From positions 476,926 through 540,925 of the forward strand of contig NZ_JAPFQP010000002.1 of the NCBI RefSeq assembly GCF_026241225.1: DNA of 64,000 bases, in the 5' to 3' direction. Below the pieces are notes generated by a model. That model was not told the DNA's origin. It saw only the letters and a list, made by a program, of their open reading frames with translations, and did no database searches. The stretch comes from Lentiprolixibacter aurantiacus. GTDB taxonomy: Bacteria; Bacteroidota; Bacteroidia; Flavobacteriales; Flavobacteriaceae. Below, piece after piece: positions 35,993 through 44,336 of the stretch. The position numbers and the translations under genes are program-made. Positions within the stretch are counted from its first letter, which is position 1. Every line of letters starts with the position of its first letter.

Positions 35993-36055
35993 AAAGCGCT
36001 GAAAATTTGATTGTGAATACCTGTGCTGTACTTTTCCGTACGCTATTTTTTTATG

Positions 36056-36063
36056 TAATTTTG
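36056..36063 (+). promoter_or_regulatory. Candidate -7 box of the SAM hydrolase-gldFG operon
   Basis: TAATTTTG, an exact TAnnTTTG match, about 60 bases before the ATG at 36123. The -33 region has no TTG. Confidence 0.45.
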
Positions 36064-36089
36064 CTTAACAAACTTAATTAAAAAAACAG

Positions 36090-36103
36090 TTTGCCCGGGC
36101 AAA
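36090..36103. promoter_or_regulatory. 14-base perfect palindrome in the gldFG operon leader
   Basis: TTTGCCCGGGCAAA lies between the candidate promoter box (36056) and the first gene. It is GC-rich in an AT-rich leader, with no loop and no strong T run, so a dimeric regulator site fits better than a terminator. Confidence 0.4.
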
Positions 36104-36122
36104 AATATATCAACAGTATTGC

Positions 36123-36953
36123 ATGGCAATCATAACCTTAACTACAGATTTTGGGCTTAAAGACCATTTTGTAGGCGCCATTAAAGGAACCATATACAGT
36201 GAGTTAAAAGATGCCAAGATTGTTGATATTTCGCATTCCATAAGCCCTTTCAACATACAGGAGTGTGCCTATATCCTCAAAAATTCATACTACGCCTTTC
36301 CCAAAGGCAGTATCCACATTGTGGGAGTAGATGCGGAACCTACTGTTGAAAACCCGCACATTGCCGTTTATGTGGATGGCCATTATTTTATTGCAGCCAA
36401 TAACGGCGTGGTGAGCCTCATCACTGCTGAAATCAATCCCGAAAAGGTTTTTGAAATTAAATTACCTGACGTGCTGCACGGTGCTTTCCCCGTCCTGGAT
36501 GTATTCGTTAAAGTGGCCTGCCACCTCGCCAGAGGCGGCAAATTGGAAGTTGTCGGTAAACCCTTTGATGACCTGAAAATCCTGAAAGAGTTTTCCCCAA
36601 GGGTTTCCAATAATGGAAATACCCTTACGGGAAGCGTCATTTATATTGATAATTATGGCAATGTAATTACCAATATCCAGAAGGGACTGTTTGAAGCCTA
36701 CCGGAAAGGCAGGAAATTTGAAATCAACGCCAGGAATAAACGCTTAACGGAGATCTATGATTCGTACAGCGATATTATTAATTTCAACCTGGATAAAAGC
36801 CGACGGAAAGGACCCGGAGACCTGCTTGCTTTATTTAACTCTTCGGACTATATAGAACTGGCCATTTATAAAAGTAATCTGCAGACCGTTGGGGGTGCTT
36901 CTACCCTGCTGGGGCTGGATTACCGGGATACCATAATCATTAATTTTGAATGA
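36123..36953 (+). CDS. SAM hydrolase (adenosine-forming), DUF62/chlorinase-fluorinase family
   Basis: 276 residues. The DUF62 hallmarks are ITLTTDFGLKDHFVGAIKG, the HSISPFNIQECAYIL stretch, FPKGSIHIVGVDAEP, FIAANNGVVSLI, and a C-terminal beta domain starting near SVIYIDNYGNVITNI. Most family members hydrolyse S-adenosylmethionine to adenosine and methionine; true halogenases have extra loops, not evident here. It is the first gene of a tight operon with a monooxygenase-like protein and gldF-gldG. Confidence 0.9.
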   Translation: MAIITLTTDFGLKDHFVGAIKGTIYSELKDAKIVDISHSISPFNIQECAYILKNSYYAFPKGSIHIVGVDAEPTVENPHIAVYVDGHYFIAANNGVVSLITAEINPEKVFEIKLPDVLHGAFPVLDVFVKVACHLARGGKLEVVGKPFDDLKILKEFSPRVSNNGNTLTGSVIYIDNYGNVITNIQKGLFEAYRKGRKFEINARNKRLTEIYDSYSDIINFNLDKSRRKGPGDLLALFNSSDYIELAIYKSNLQTVGGASTLLGLDYRDTIIINFE

Positions 36954-37250
36954 ATGCTTGTCCGCATAGTAAAACTGAATATCAAGAAGGAAAATATTGC
37001 TAAGTTTGAAGCGATTTTTGCAGAAACAAAAGCATATATCAGAAATTCAGAAGGATGCCTTCTCCTGGAGCTTTACCAGGATAACAGGAATCCCTCTTTA
37101 TTTTTCACCTACAGCCACTGGGAAGAAGAGTCCTTTCTGGAAAAGTACCGGCAATCCGATTTTTTCAGGGATGTCTGGGGAAGAACGAAACAACTTTTTG
37201 CCTCGGCCCCGGAGGCATGGAGTTTGCATAAATTAGAAAGTCTAAGCTAA
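36954..37250 (+). CDS. Small ABM-fold protein (putative quinol monooxygenase)
   Basis: 98 residues with the antibiotic biosynthesis monooxygenase (ABM) dimeric alpha-beta barrel pattern: VRIVKLNIKKENIAKFEAIF, RNSEGCLLLELYQDNRNPSLFFTYSHWEEESF and FFRDVWGRTKQLFA. It follows the SAM hydrolase stop directly and overlaps gldF by one base, so translation is coupled. Such proteins often act on quinones or heme; no specific substrate can be given. Confidence 0.88.
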   Translation: MLVRIVKLNIKKENIAKFEAIFAETKAYIRNSEGCLLLELYQDNRNPSLFFTYSHWEEESFLEKYRQSDFFRDVWGRTKQLFASAPEAWSLHKLESLS

Positions 37251-37981
37251 TGCTGGCTATATTTAAAAAAGAAATCAGATCATTCTTCACCACCCCGACA
37301 GGTTATCTGGTTGTGGGGTTGTTTCTACTGCTTAACGGCTTGTTCCTTTGGGTGTTTGATGGACCCTACAACCTCCTTGAATACGGCTTTGCCGATCTGA
37401 GCAATTTTTTCGCCATCGCGCCCTGGATCTTTTTGTTTCTGATACCGGCCATATGCATGCGCAGCTTTTCTGAGGAACGTAAACTGGGCACCCTCGAACT
37501 ACTTTATATCAAACCCACTACGCTGTGGCAGATCGTTTTGGGTAAGTTTTTAGGTGCTTCTGCCCTTGTATTGATCGCCCTGCTGCCAACACTCTTGTAT
37601 GTGTATGCGATTTCCGAATTGGGGACTACCACAGGCAATCTGGACCTGGGATTGATATGGGGTTCCTATTTTGGTATGGTTTTTTTGATCTTCGCCTACG
37701 TGGCGATCAGTCTTTTCGTCTCTTCACAATCTGAAAACCAGATCGTTGCGTTTCTGATAAGTATTTTGATTTGCTTCTGCCTCTTCTACGGTTTTGAGGC
37801 AATAGCTTCCCTTATAGACAATGGGACACTGGCCCTGGGAGTTAAAGCCCTTGGGATGAAATCGCATTATGAAGACATGGCAAACGGGGTTCTGGATTCC
37901 CGGGATATGGTATACTTTCTTTCATTAGGATATCTGTTCCTGTTTTTCACGCAGGCCTATTTAAAAAACAGGGAGCGCTAA
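37250..37981 (+). CDS. gldF: Gliding motility ABC transporter permease GldF
   Basis: 243 residues with about six hydrophobic helices: FFTTPTGYLVVGLFLLLNGLF and IAPWIFLFLIPAICMRSFSEERKLGTLELL, the permease pattern of ABC-2 type transporters. It forms the membrane channel of the Gld ABC transporter with GldG and the ATPase GldA, required for gliding in flavobacteria such as F. johnsoniae. The start overlaps the previous stop by one base and gldG overlaps its stop by one base. gldA is not in the window. Confidence 0.9.
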   Translation: MLAIFKKEIRSFFTTPTGYLVVGLFLLLNGLFLWVFDGPYNLLEYGFADLSNFFAIAPWIFLFLIPAICMRSFSEERKLGTLELLYIKPTTLWQIVLGKFLGASALVLIALLPTLLYVYAISELGTTTGNLDLGLIWGSYFGMVFLIFAYVAISLFVSSQSENQIVAFLISILICFCLFYGFEAIASLIDNGTLALGVKALGMKSHYEDMANGVLDSRDMVYFLSLGYLFLFFTQAYLKNRER

Positions 37982-39648
37982 TGGGAAAAGGTTGGATTAA
38001 ATCGGGAATTACAGTAATACTGGGAGTGATCTTGCTCAACTTCCTGGCTACTCATTTTTATTTGCGATTCGACCTAACTGAAGACCAGCGGTATACCCTA
38101 TCTGAAGCTGCCGGGGATGCAGTACAAAAACTGGAGGGGGAAGTAATGGTAGATGTGCTTCTGGATGGGGATCTCCCACCAGAATTCCTGCGATTGCAAA
38201 AGGAAAGCAGGCAAATCCTGGAAGAATTTGCAGAAGAAAACCCGGGCCTTATCATTGACTATGTAAATCCCCTTGAAGAGGAGACAGATATTGAAGCTAC
38301 AATTGCCCAATTGCAGGGTTTAGGACTTACCCCGGTTAACATTACTGTGGAAAACACTGGAAAGACTACACAGGAACTCCTCTTCCCATGGGCACTGGTT
38401 ACCCATAAAGAACGTACGGTGAAGGTACCCCTTTTAAAGAACAAACTTGGGGCCAGTACGGAAGACCGGATCAATAATTCGGTGCAGAATCTGGAATACG
38501 CCTTTTCCGATGCTTTTTACAAACTGGGTATTAAGGATAAAAAGAGAATAGCGGTACTAAAAGGAAACGGGGAATTGCCGGATGCTTACATGGCAGATTT
38601 CCTGACTACGATCCAGGATTACTATAATATCGGAGCTATAACCCTGGATTCAGTTGCTTCCAATCCTGAAGGCACCCTTGACATATTAAAGCAGTACGAT
38701 CTTGCCCTCATTGCCAAACCCACTGAGGCCTTTACGGATGGGGAAAAGTACTTACTGGACCAGTATATGGTCAACGGGGGACGCAGCATCTGGCTGGTTG
38801 ATCCAGTGGTTGCCGAGTTAGACAGCTTATTCAATAATGAGGGTAAGAGCCTGGCCTACATTCGAGACCTCAACATTGATGACCTCCTGTTCCGATATGG
38901 AGTAAGGGTTAACCCCAATTTGGTGAATGACCTGTATTTTACACAGGTGGTACTGGCCTCAGGAGAAGGAAATGATGCCCAGTACAATCCTGTCCCCTGG
39001 TTCTATCATCCCATGGTTTTTTCTCAGGAAAATCATCCTGTTAACAGTAATATTGAGGCCTTGAGGTTTCAGTTTGCCAGTGTTTTGGATACACTGTCAA
39101 ACACCTACAAAAAAACGGTTTTGCTCCAGAGTTCTCCATTGTCAAAGGCCGATGGGGTGCCCAGAACCATTAGCCTGGATATGATTACCAGTGAACCCGA
39201 TCGGGAAACCTATAAACCGGGGGGAATGCCACTTGCTGTTTTGGTGGAAGGCGAATTTAAGTCGGCCTACGTCAACCGCATCCGCCCCATAAAACTTAGC
39301 AGTCACCAGGATCAGGGGCCTCAAAACAAGATGATCGTAATTGGTGACGGAGACCTGATCAGGAACCAGATGAGAAACGGACGACCCCTGGAACTTGGGT
39401 ACGATAAATGGACCAATAATTTCTATGGAAACAAGGAGTTTTTGATCAATTGCCTGAACTATATGCTGGAAGATACCGGACTTATAAACATCCGGGCCAA
39501 GGAAATCAATATCCCGCTGCTGGACCAGGAGAAAATTGCGCAGCATAAAACGAAATGGCAACTTATAAATATTGGGCTTCCCCTATTGGCAACCTTGTTG
39601 TTTGGACTGATCTTTAATGTGCTGAGAAGACGCAAATACGCCCGATAA
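37981..39648 (+). CDS. gldG: Gliding motility ABC transporter component GldG
   Basis: 555 residues. One N-terminal helix (ITVILGVILLNFLATHFYLRF) and one C-terminal helix (INIGLPLLATLLFGLIFNVL) anchor a large periplasmic part with the ABC_transp_aux fold (RYTLSEAAGDAVQKLEGEVMVDVLLDG, GRSIWLVDPVVAELDSL, KMIVIGDGDLIRNQM). GldG pairs with GldF. It is the last gene of the 36123-39648 operon and lies 120 bases before dnaN. Confidence 0.92.
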   Translation: MGKGWIKSGITVILGVILLNFLATHFYLRFDLTEDQRYTLSEAAGDAVQKLEGEVMVDVLLDGDLPPEFLRLQKESRQILEEFAEENPGLIIDYVNPLEEETDIEATIAQLQGLGLTPVNITVENTGKTTQELLFPWALVTHKERTVKVPLLKNKLGASTEDRINNSVQNLEYAFSDAFYKLGIKDKKRIAVLKGNGELPDAYMADFLTTIQDYYNIGAITLDSVASNPEGTLDILKQYDLALIAKPTEAFTDGEKYLLDQYMVNGGRSIWLVDPVVAELDSLFNNEGKSLAYIRDLNIDDLLFRYGVRVNPNLVNDLYFTQVVLASGEGNDAQYNPVPWFYHPMVFSQENHPVNSNIEALRFQFASVLDTLSNTYKKTVLLQSSPLSKADGVPRTISLDMITSEPDRETYKPGGMPLAVLVEGEFKSAYVNRIRPIKLSSHQDQGPQNKMIVIGDGDLIRNQMRNGRPLELGYDKWTNNFYGNKEFLINCLNYMLEDTGLINIRAKEINIPLLDQEKIAQHKTKWQLINIGLPLLATLLFGLIFNVLRRRKYAR

Positions 39649-39697
39649 CTGTTAATAAGTTTGTCCCTTTGAGGGTGACATTTCAGATATATGAAAT

Positions 39698-39705
39698 ATA
39701 TTTGT
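39698..39705 (+). promoter_or_regulatory. Candidate -7 box of dnaN
   Basis: TATATTTG, exact consensus, 63 bases before the dnaN start. It overlaps the right arm of an ATTTCA-6-TGAAAT inverted repeat (39681-39698). No TTG at the right distance. Confidence 0.4.
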
Positions 39706-39768
39706 TTTACGGCCAAAACGGGCTGTTAATGCTTAGCATCAAATTAAAGGAAAAAAGACATTCTTCAT

Positions 39769-40887
39769 ATGAAATTTATTGTATCGAGCACCTATTTGTT
39801 AAAACAACTTCAAGTACTGGGAGGCGTTATCAATACCAGCAACACCCTGCCTATTCTGGACAATTTCCTTTTTGTTTTGGAGAAGGGGAAACTGACGGTT
39901 TCGGCTTCCGATCTGGAAACCACGATGAGTACCGTCCTGGAAGTTGATTCAGATAATGAAGGCACCATAGCCGTACCGGCCCGACTCTTGCTTGATACGC
40001 TTAAAACCTTCCCCGAGCAACCGCTGACCTTTGTGGTGGAAGACAACAATACGGTTGAAATCAGTTCCAACCACGGAAAATACGCTTTGGCTTATGCCGA
40101 TGGGGCCGAGTTCCCCAAAGCCGTTGAACTGGCTGACCCCAGTTCGACTTCTATTATGGGTGATATCCTGGCCACCGCGATCAACAAGACCATTTTTGCT
40201 GCAGGGAATGACGACCTGAGGCCGGTAATGAGCGGTGTTTTTTTCCAGTTTTCACCGGAAAACCTGACGTTTGTGGCTACAGATGCCCACAAACTGGTAA
40301 AATACCAGCGTACGGACGTTCATGCCTCTGAGGTAGCGGAATTCATTATGCCTAAGAAACCTTTGAACTTGCTTAAGGGTATCCTGGCTGGTAGTGAGGA
40401 AGACGTGGTGATAGAGTACAACGATAGCAATGCCAAGTTCAGCTTTGACAATACTGAACTGATTTGCAGGCTGATCGATGGCAAATACCCCAATTACGAA
40501 GCGGTTATTCCCAAAGAGAATCCAAATAAATTAAGTATTTCCAGGAACCAGTTCCTGAGTTCCGTACGAAGGGTATCTATCTTTTCCAATAAGACCACGC
40601 ACCAGATCCGACTTAAAATTGCAGGGGCAGAGTTGAATATTTCGGCCGAAGACATCGATTACAGCAACAAGGCAGAAGAACGCCTGACCTGTGCCTACCA
40701 GGGGGACGACCTGCAGATAGGGTTTAATTCGCGTTTTCTGGTAGAAATGCTGGGGCATTTATCCTCTGACGATGTTTCCCTTGAAATGAGCCTGCCCAAC
40801 CGTGCCGGTATCCTTACCCCCGCCGATGGCCTGGATGAAGGTGAGAGCATCACTATGCTGGTAATGCCGGTGATGTTGAATAACTAG
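39769..40887 (+). CDS. dnaN: DNA polymerase III subunit beta (sliding clamp)
   Basis: 372 residues, three repeated clamp domains of about 120 residues each. Clear motifs: MKFIVSSTYLLKQLQVLGGVINTSNTLPILDNF, LVKYQRTDV in domain 2 and the C-terminal ESITMLVMPVMLNN that forms the binding pocket wall. The dimer rings DNA and holds the replicase. It is not linked here to dnaA or recF; it follows the gldFG operon with its own likely promoter, an arrangement seen in flavobacteria. Confidence 0.96.
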   Translation: MKFIVSSTYLLKQLQVLGGVINTSNTLPILDNFLFVLEKGKLTVSASDLETTMSTVLEVDSDNEGTIAVPARLLLDTLKTFPEQPLTFVVEDNNTVEISSNHGKYALAYADGAEFPKAVELADPSSTSIMGDILATAINKTIFAAGNDDLRPVMSGVFFQFSPENLTFVATDAHKLVKYQRTDVHASEVAEFIMPKKPLNLLKGILAGSEEDVVIEYNDSNAKFSFDNTELICRLIDGKYPNYEAVIPKENPNKLSISRNQFLSSVRRVSIFSNKTTHQIRLKIAGAELNISAEDIDYSNKAEERLTCAYQGDDLQIGFNSRFLVEMLGHLSSDDVSLEMSLPNRAGILTPADGLDEGESITMLVMPVMLNN

Positions 40888-41133
40888 TCGTGAACATTTT
40901 CTTTAATATGCACTTGTTTAGCCAACATTAGGGCATTTTCCTACATTTAAAAGACACAATTACCTGTTATCCATATTTTTAGGTGTTATAACGGCATTAT
41001 ATAATACACCTGAAGTCAGTTTACTACTTTTAACAAAGATTTATGCAAAATGATGAAGGTCATTGTATTCCTATGGCTCTCTTATCAGATTTGTATTTAC
41101 AATTTAAATTAACCTTTAATAAACGCTATTATT

Positions 41134-42213
41134 ATGAAAAAACTCGTACTAACGCTATTTGGACTATTTGTTGTTCTATGGTCCTGTACTAATGAAAAAT
41201 TGGATGATGAAACCATAAATGGTACTAATCTCTCATTCTCTGTAGACAGTGAATGTACATTATCCGACTCGGATAATTGCGGGCAAGGACCCGATTTTAA
41301 TTTAGCTTACTATGCCGCTTTTGACCCTGTTTACTGGGGCTCCACTGAAACCCATAAGCTTTCATTTCAACCACAGGCAGACGGAAGTATACATATTTTT
41401 GGAACTACGAAGTTACTTAGTGGAACTTCATGCATTGCCCAAATAGATTTATGGCTTGTAGAAGGTAAAACCTATACTGAATTATTGGGAATTAACGGGG
41501 AATTTTGGTCAAGGGATGTTTGTACTAATGCTATTGTTGACCCAGAACTTCTCAACTATTTTAAAATAGATTCTTCGCGAAGTTCTATTACTTTTACAGA
41601 TTGTGAATCTGACAATTTACCAGTGGGTCAATTCGAGGTTGAAAATGCGGTTAGATACGAATGGCGACAGGATAAATTAGTAACAAAAGAAGTCCAAATA
41701 GGACCCGGTGCCGCATTTACAGATTCAAGGAATTTAGATGGTCTGAGTGCATGGGTAGACTTGCTTATAGATGGTCAGAAAATAGCTTCTAAACTATACT
41801 TTACCCTTGATTGTTTCGAGGATATAGAATGCGAAACCGCCTTTGCAAGGAGTGATGATGGTGCTACCTGCTTCTCTGATACTCCGGAAGCTTTTGATCG
41901 CTGGGGATGGACAATCGGGCCACTTTCAGAAGGAGACTATACCTACGAAATTTACTCCGGGGCTGGCCAGTGCGATATTTCCAAAGGAGAACTGGTTGGA
42001 ACGGTAGACGTTAGTTATATGAATGGAAACGTATCGTTTACTTACAATATCGATTCTCAGTACAATGTAGAAGAGACTCACTCTTACGCTGGAAACGCTA
42101 TGTTCCCAACAAATAAGAAAGGTAACCCTACGGTTGCTCCTGGCCAATACACAATTCAGGAAGATCTGGAAGGAGAAATTTATGTAATTGCTCACGCAGT
42201 TGTTTGCAATTAA
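41134..42213 (+). CDS. Cysteine-rich lipoprotein of unknown family
   Basis: 359 residues with a type II signal peptide: MKKLVLTLFGLFVVLWSC, lipid Cys at residue 18. The mature part holds ten further cysteines spread along the chain (EC, NC, SC, VC, DC, DC, EC, TC, QC, VC), an even number that would allow five disulfide bonds, unusual for Bacteroidota surface proteins. The body is beta-rich. I do not recognise it. Codon use is AT-richer than dnaN and mnmE, and 246 bases without a gene precede it, so it may be a recent or fast-evolving gene. It ends at a strong terminator. Confidence 0.75.
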   Translation: MKKLVLTLFGLFVVLWSCTNEKLDDETINGTNLSFSVDSECTLSDSDNCGQGPDFNLAYYAAFDPVYWGSTETHKLSFQPQADGSIHIFGTTKLLSGTSCIAQIDLWLVEGKTYTELLGINGEFWSRDVCTNAIVDPELLNYFKIDSSRSSITFTDCESDNLPVGQFEVENAVRYEWRQDKLVTKEVQIGPGAAFTDSRNLDGLSAWVDLLIDGQKIASKLYFTLDCFEDIECETAFARSDDGATCFSDTPEAFDRWGWTIGPLSEGDYTYEIYSGAGQCDISKGELVGTVDVSYMNGNVSFTYNIDSQYNVEETHSYAGNAMFPTNKKGNPTVAPGQYTIQEDLEGEIYVIAHAVVCN

Positions 42214-42233
42214 GTTTACAGTAAAATAAGTAG

Positions 42234-42262
42234 AAAAGGCTATCCAATGGATAGCCTTTTTT
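42234..42262 (+). terminator. Terminator of the cysteine-rich lipoprotein gene
   Basis: Stem AAAAGGCTATCC / GGATAGCCTTTT with a 3-base loop and a T run, 21 bases after the stop. Confidence 0.85.
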
Positions 42263-42292
42263 GTTGGATATAAAAGAACTTGAAAGCACTAT

Positions 42293-42322
42293 AAAAAAAT
42301 CCGGCCCTTTTCGGAGCCGGAT
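42293..42322 (-). terminator. Terminator of the DUF4870 gene
   Basis: Minus-strand stem ATCCGGC / GCCGGAT, extended by a near-match, with seven T following. It lies 29 bases after the DUF4870 stop. Confidence 0.75.
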
Positions 42323-42350
42323 GCTAAACAAAACTAACCTTTATCCTGTC

Positions 42351-42716
42351 TTAGGAAATAAAAGGTATTGTCATAAAATAGCTGGGCGATTCCCCGTTAT
42401 TAGCTCTTACTGCATTTACTATAGGCATTACAAATCCCAATATAGCTGTAGCGATCAGGGTTAGGATACCCAGGCCTAATAATAAAATGGCAGGGATACT
42501 TATTATTATGTAAAGTATAATGCTCAACTGCAGGTTTACGACTGCCTTGCCGTGCTCGTTCATATCTTCAACGGTATTCCGAGTGGATAACCAGATGATA
42601 AGGGGTACTATCAGGCTGCCAAAACCAATTACATAAGAAAGTAACTGGGTTAAGTGGGTTACCACGAGCAGGGACCTGTCGGTTCTCATGGCAGCGGGTT
42701 GATTGATTACATGCAT
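42351..42716 (-). CDS. DUF4870 domain membrane protein
   Basis: 121 residues with about three hydrophobic helices. The DUF4870 pattern is present: LLVVTHLTQLLSYVIGFGSLIVPLIIWL, then the polar DMNEHGKAVVNLQLS, then two helices (IILYIIISIPAILLLGLGIL, ATAILGFVMPIVNAV). It is an inner-membrane protein of unknown function. It is a single gene, divergent from mnmE, with its own terminator. Confidence 0.88.
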   Translation of the reverse strand: MHVINQPAAMRTDRSLLVVTHLTQLLSYVIGFGSLIVPLIIWLSTRNTVEDMNEHGKAVVNLQLSIILYIIISIPAILLLGLGILTLIATAILGFVMPIVNAVRANNGESPSYFMTIPFIS

Positions 42717-42816
42717 TTTTTTGATTGATTTAAGTTATTCTACTCTATTAGTAGCAAGATTGAACAAATTGTTACAGGCTACTGCTTAACTGATGGCTAT
42801 AGTAGCCTCTTTTGGC

Positions 42817-42824
42817 TATTTTTG
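42817..42824 (+). promoter_or_regulatory. Candidate -7 box of mnmE
   Basis: TATTTTTG, exact TAnnTTTG match, 17 bases before the ATG at 42842. It falls inside the longer open frame from 42812 and so favours the shorter start. Confidence 0.45.
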
Positions 42825-42841
42825 CATGGATACAAATTCAT

Positions 42842-44233
42842 ATGATCTCAGAGGATACCATAATCGCTTCAGCAACTGCCCCGGGAATTGGTGCCATAGC
42901 CGTGCTCCGTATTTCAGGTGTAAAGGCCATTTCACTGACTGATCAGGTATTCTCCAAAGATTTGCCAACAGCAAAAACCCACACCATCCATCTCGGGGAG
43001 ATCAAAGATGGTGACCGAATCCTGGACCAGGTATTGGTTTCCCTATTCAGAGGTCCACATTCCTATACCGGGGAAAATGTGGTTGAGATCTCCTGCCATG
43101 GCTCTCCCTATATACAGGAACAAGTCATACAGCTGTTTTTAAGAAAAGGGTGCAGAATGGCCAATCCGGGTGAATTTACCCTGCGGGCTTTCCTCAATGG
43201 CAAGCTGGATTTAAGTCAGGCTGAGGCTGTCGCCGATATTATTGCGAGCGACAGTGAAGCTTCCCATAAGATTGCGATGCAGCAAATGCGGGGTGGTTTC
43301 AGCTCGGAAATACAATTACTACGAACAGAATTACTAAACTTTGCTTCCCTCATTGAACTTGAGCTGGATTTTTCTGAAGAAGATGTTGAATTTGCAGATC
43401 GCGAGGCCTTTCTAGAACTCCTGAATCGCATCGAAAAAACCTTAAAGAAGCTTATTGATTCGTTTTCTCTGGGGAATGTGATCAAAAACGGGATACCTAT
43501 TGCCATCGTGGGAAAACCCAACGTGGGGAAATCCACCCTGCTCAATGCCCTGCTGAACGAGGAACGGGCCATTGTTTCGGAGATCGCGGGAACTACCCGG
43601 GATACCATTGAGGATGAGATCACTATAGGGGGTATCCGCTTTCGTTTTATAGACACCGCCGGTATCCGGGACACCGGGGATCAAATTGAACAGATCGGAA
43701 TAAAACGGACCTTTGAAAATATTGAAAAAGCCAGGGTGGTTTTCTTTTTATTTGAAGCCAAAGAGCTTCAAACCCATCCTGAAGAACTGCATGCGACCAT
43801 AGATAAGGTCCGACAAAAAGCCAGGGAGCAACCTGTACTTCTGCTTGCAAATAAGGCAGACGCAATGGAGACTGAGGTTTACAAAGAGCAATTGCATCAA
43901 CTTGGTAATTCAACGGGAATGGACTTTTTAGCCCTCTCTGCCCTGGAACACACCGGACTGGACCAATTGAAGGACAAGCTTTTACACCTGGTCAATACCG
44001 GAACCCTGCAAAAGAACGAAACCATAGTGACCAATTCAAGGCATTATGATGCCCTGTTGAAGGCTCTTGCTGAGATCCAGAAGGTACAGGAAAGTATGGA
44101 GGAAGGAATTTCCGGCGACCTGCTCGCTATTGATATCCGACAGGCTCTGTACCACCTCGGCGAGATTACCGGCGAGATTACTACTGATGACCTCCTTGGC
44201 AATATCTTTGCCAATTTCTGTATCGGGAAATAG
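42842..44233 (+). CDS. mnmE: tRNA modification GTPase MnmE
   Basis: 463 residues from the ATG at 42842 (MISEDTIIASATAPGIGAIAVLRISG), the expected N-terminus. The THF-binding domain comes first, then helices, then the inserted G domain: GKPNVGKSTLLNALL, the TTRDTIEDE switch, DTAGIRDT and NKAD. The protein ends with the catalytic FCIGK. With MnmG it modifies U34 of certain tRNAs (cmnm5U). MnmG is not in the window. The gene stands alone. Confidence 0.96.
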   Translation: MISEDTIIASATAPGIGAIAVLRISGVKAISLTDQVFSKDLPTAKTHTIHLGEIKDGDRILDQVLVSLFRGPHSYTGENVVEISCHGSPYIQEQVIQLFLRKGCRMANPGEFTLRAFLNGKLDLSQAEAVADIIASDSEASHKIAMQQMRGGFSSEIQLLRTELLNFASLIELELDFSEEDVEFADREAFLELLNRIEKTLKKLIDSFSLGNVIKNGIPIAIVGKPNVGKSTLLNALLNEERAIVSEIAGTTRDTIEDEITIGGIRFRFIDTAGIRDTGDQIEQIGIKRTFENIEKARVVFFLFEAKELQTHPEELHATIDKVRQKAREQPVLLLANKADAMETEVYKEQLHQLGNSTGMDFLALSALEHTGLDQLKDKLLHLVNTGTLQKNETIVTNSRHYDALLKALAEIQKVQESMEEGISGDLLAIDIRQALYHLGEITGEITTDDLLGNIFANFCIGK

Positions 44234-44336
44234 AACTAGCTGATTTAACAATTTCATTTGGGCAATTGTCCCAAAACTGACGTAAATCATTCAGGACAAG
44301 ACAAAAGTTCATTTGTTTTGTAGTGAATCCTGGTAT

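Noticed and set aside
36123..36953. A true chlorinase or fluorinase
   Set aside because: Length and motifs fit the common SAM hydrolase branch; no halogenase-specific loop is visible.
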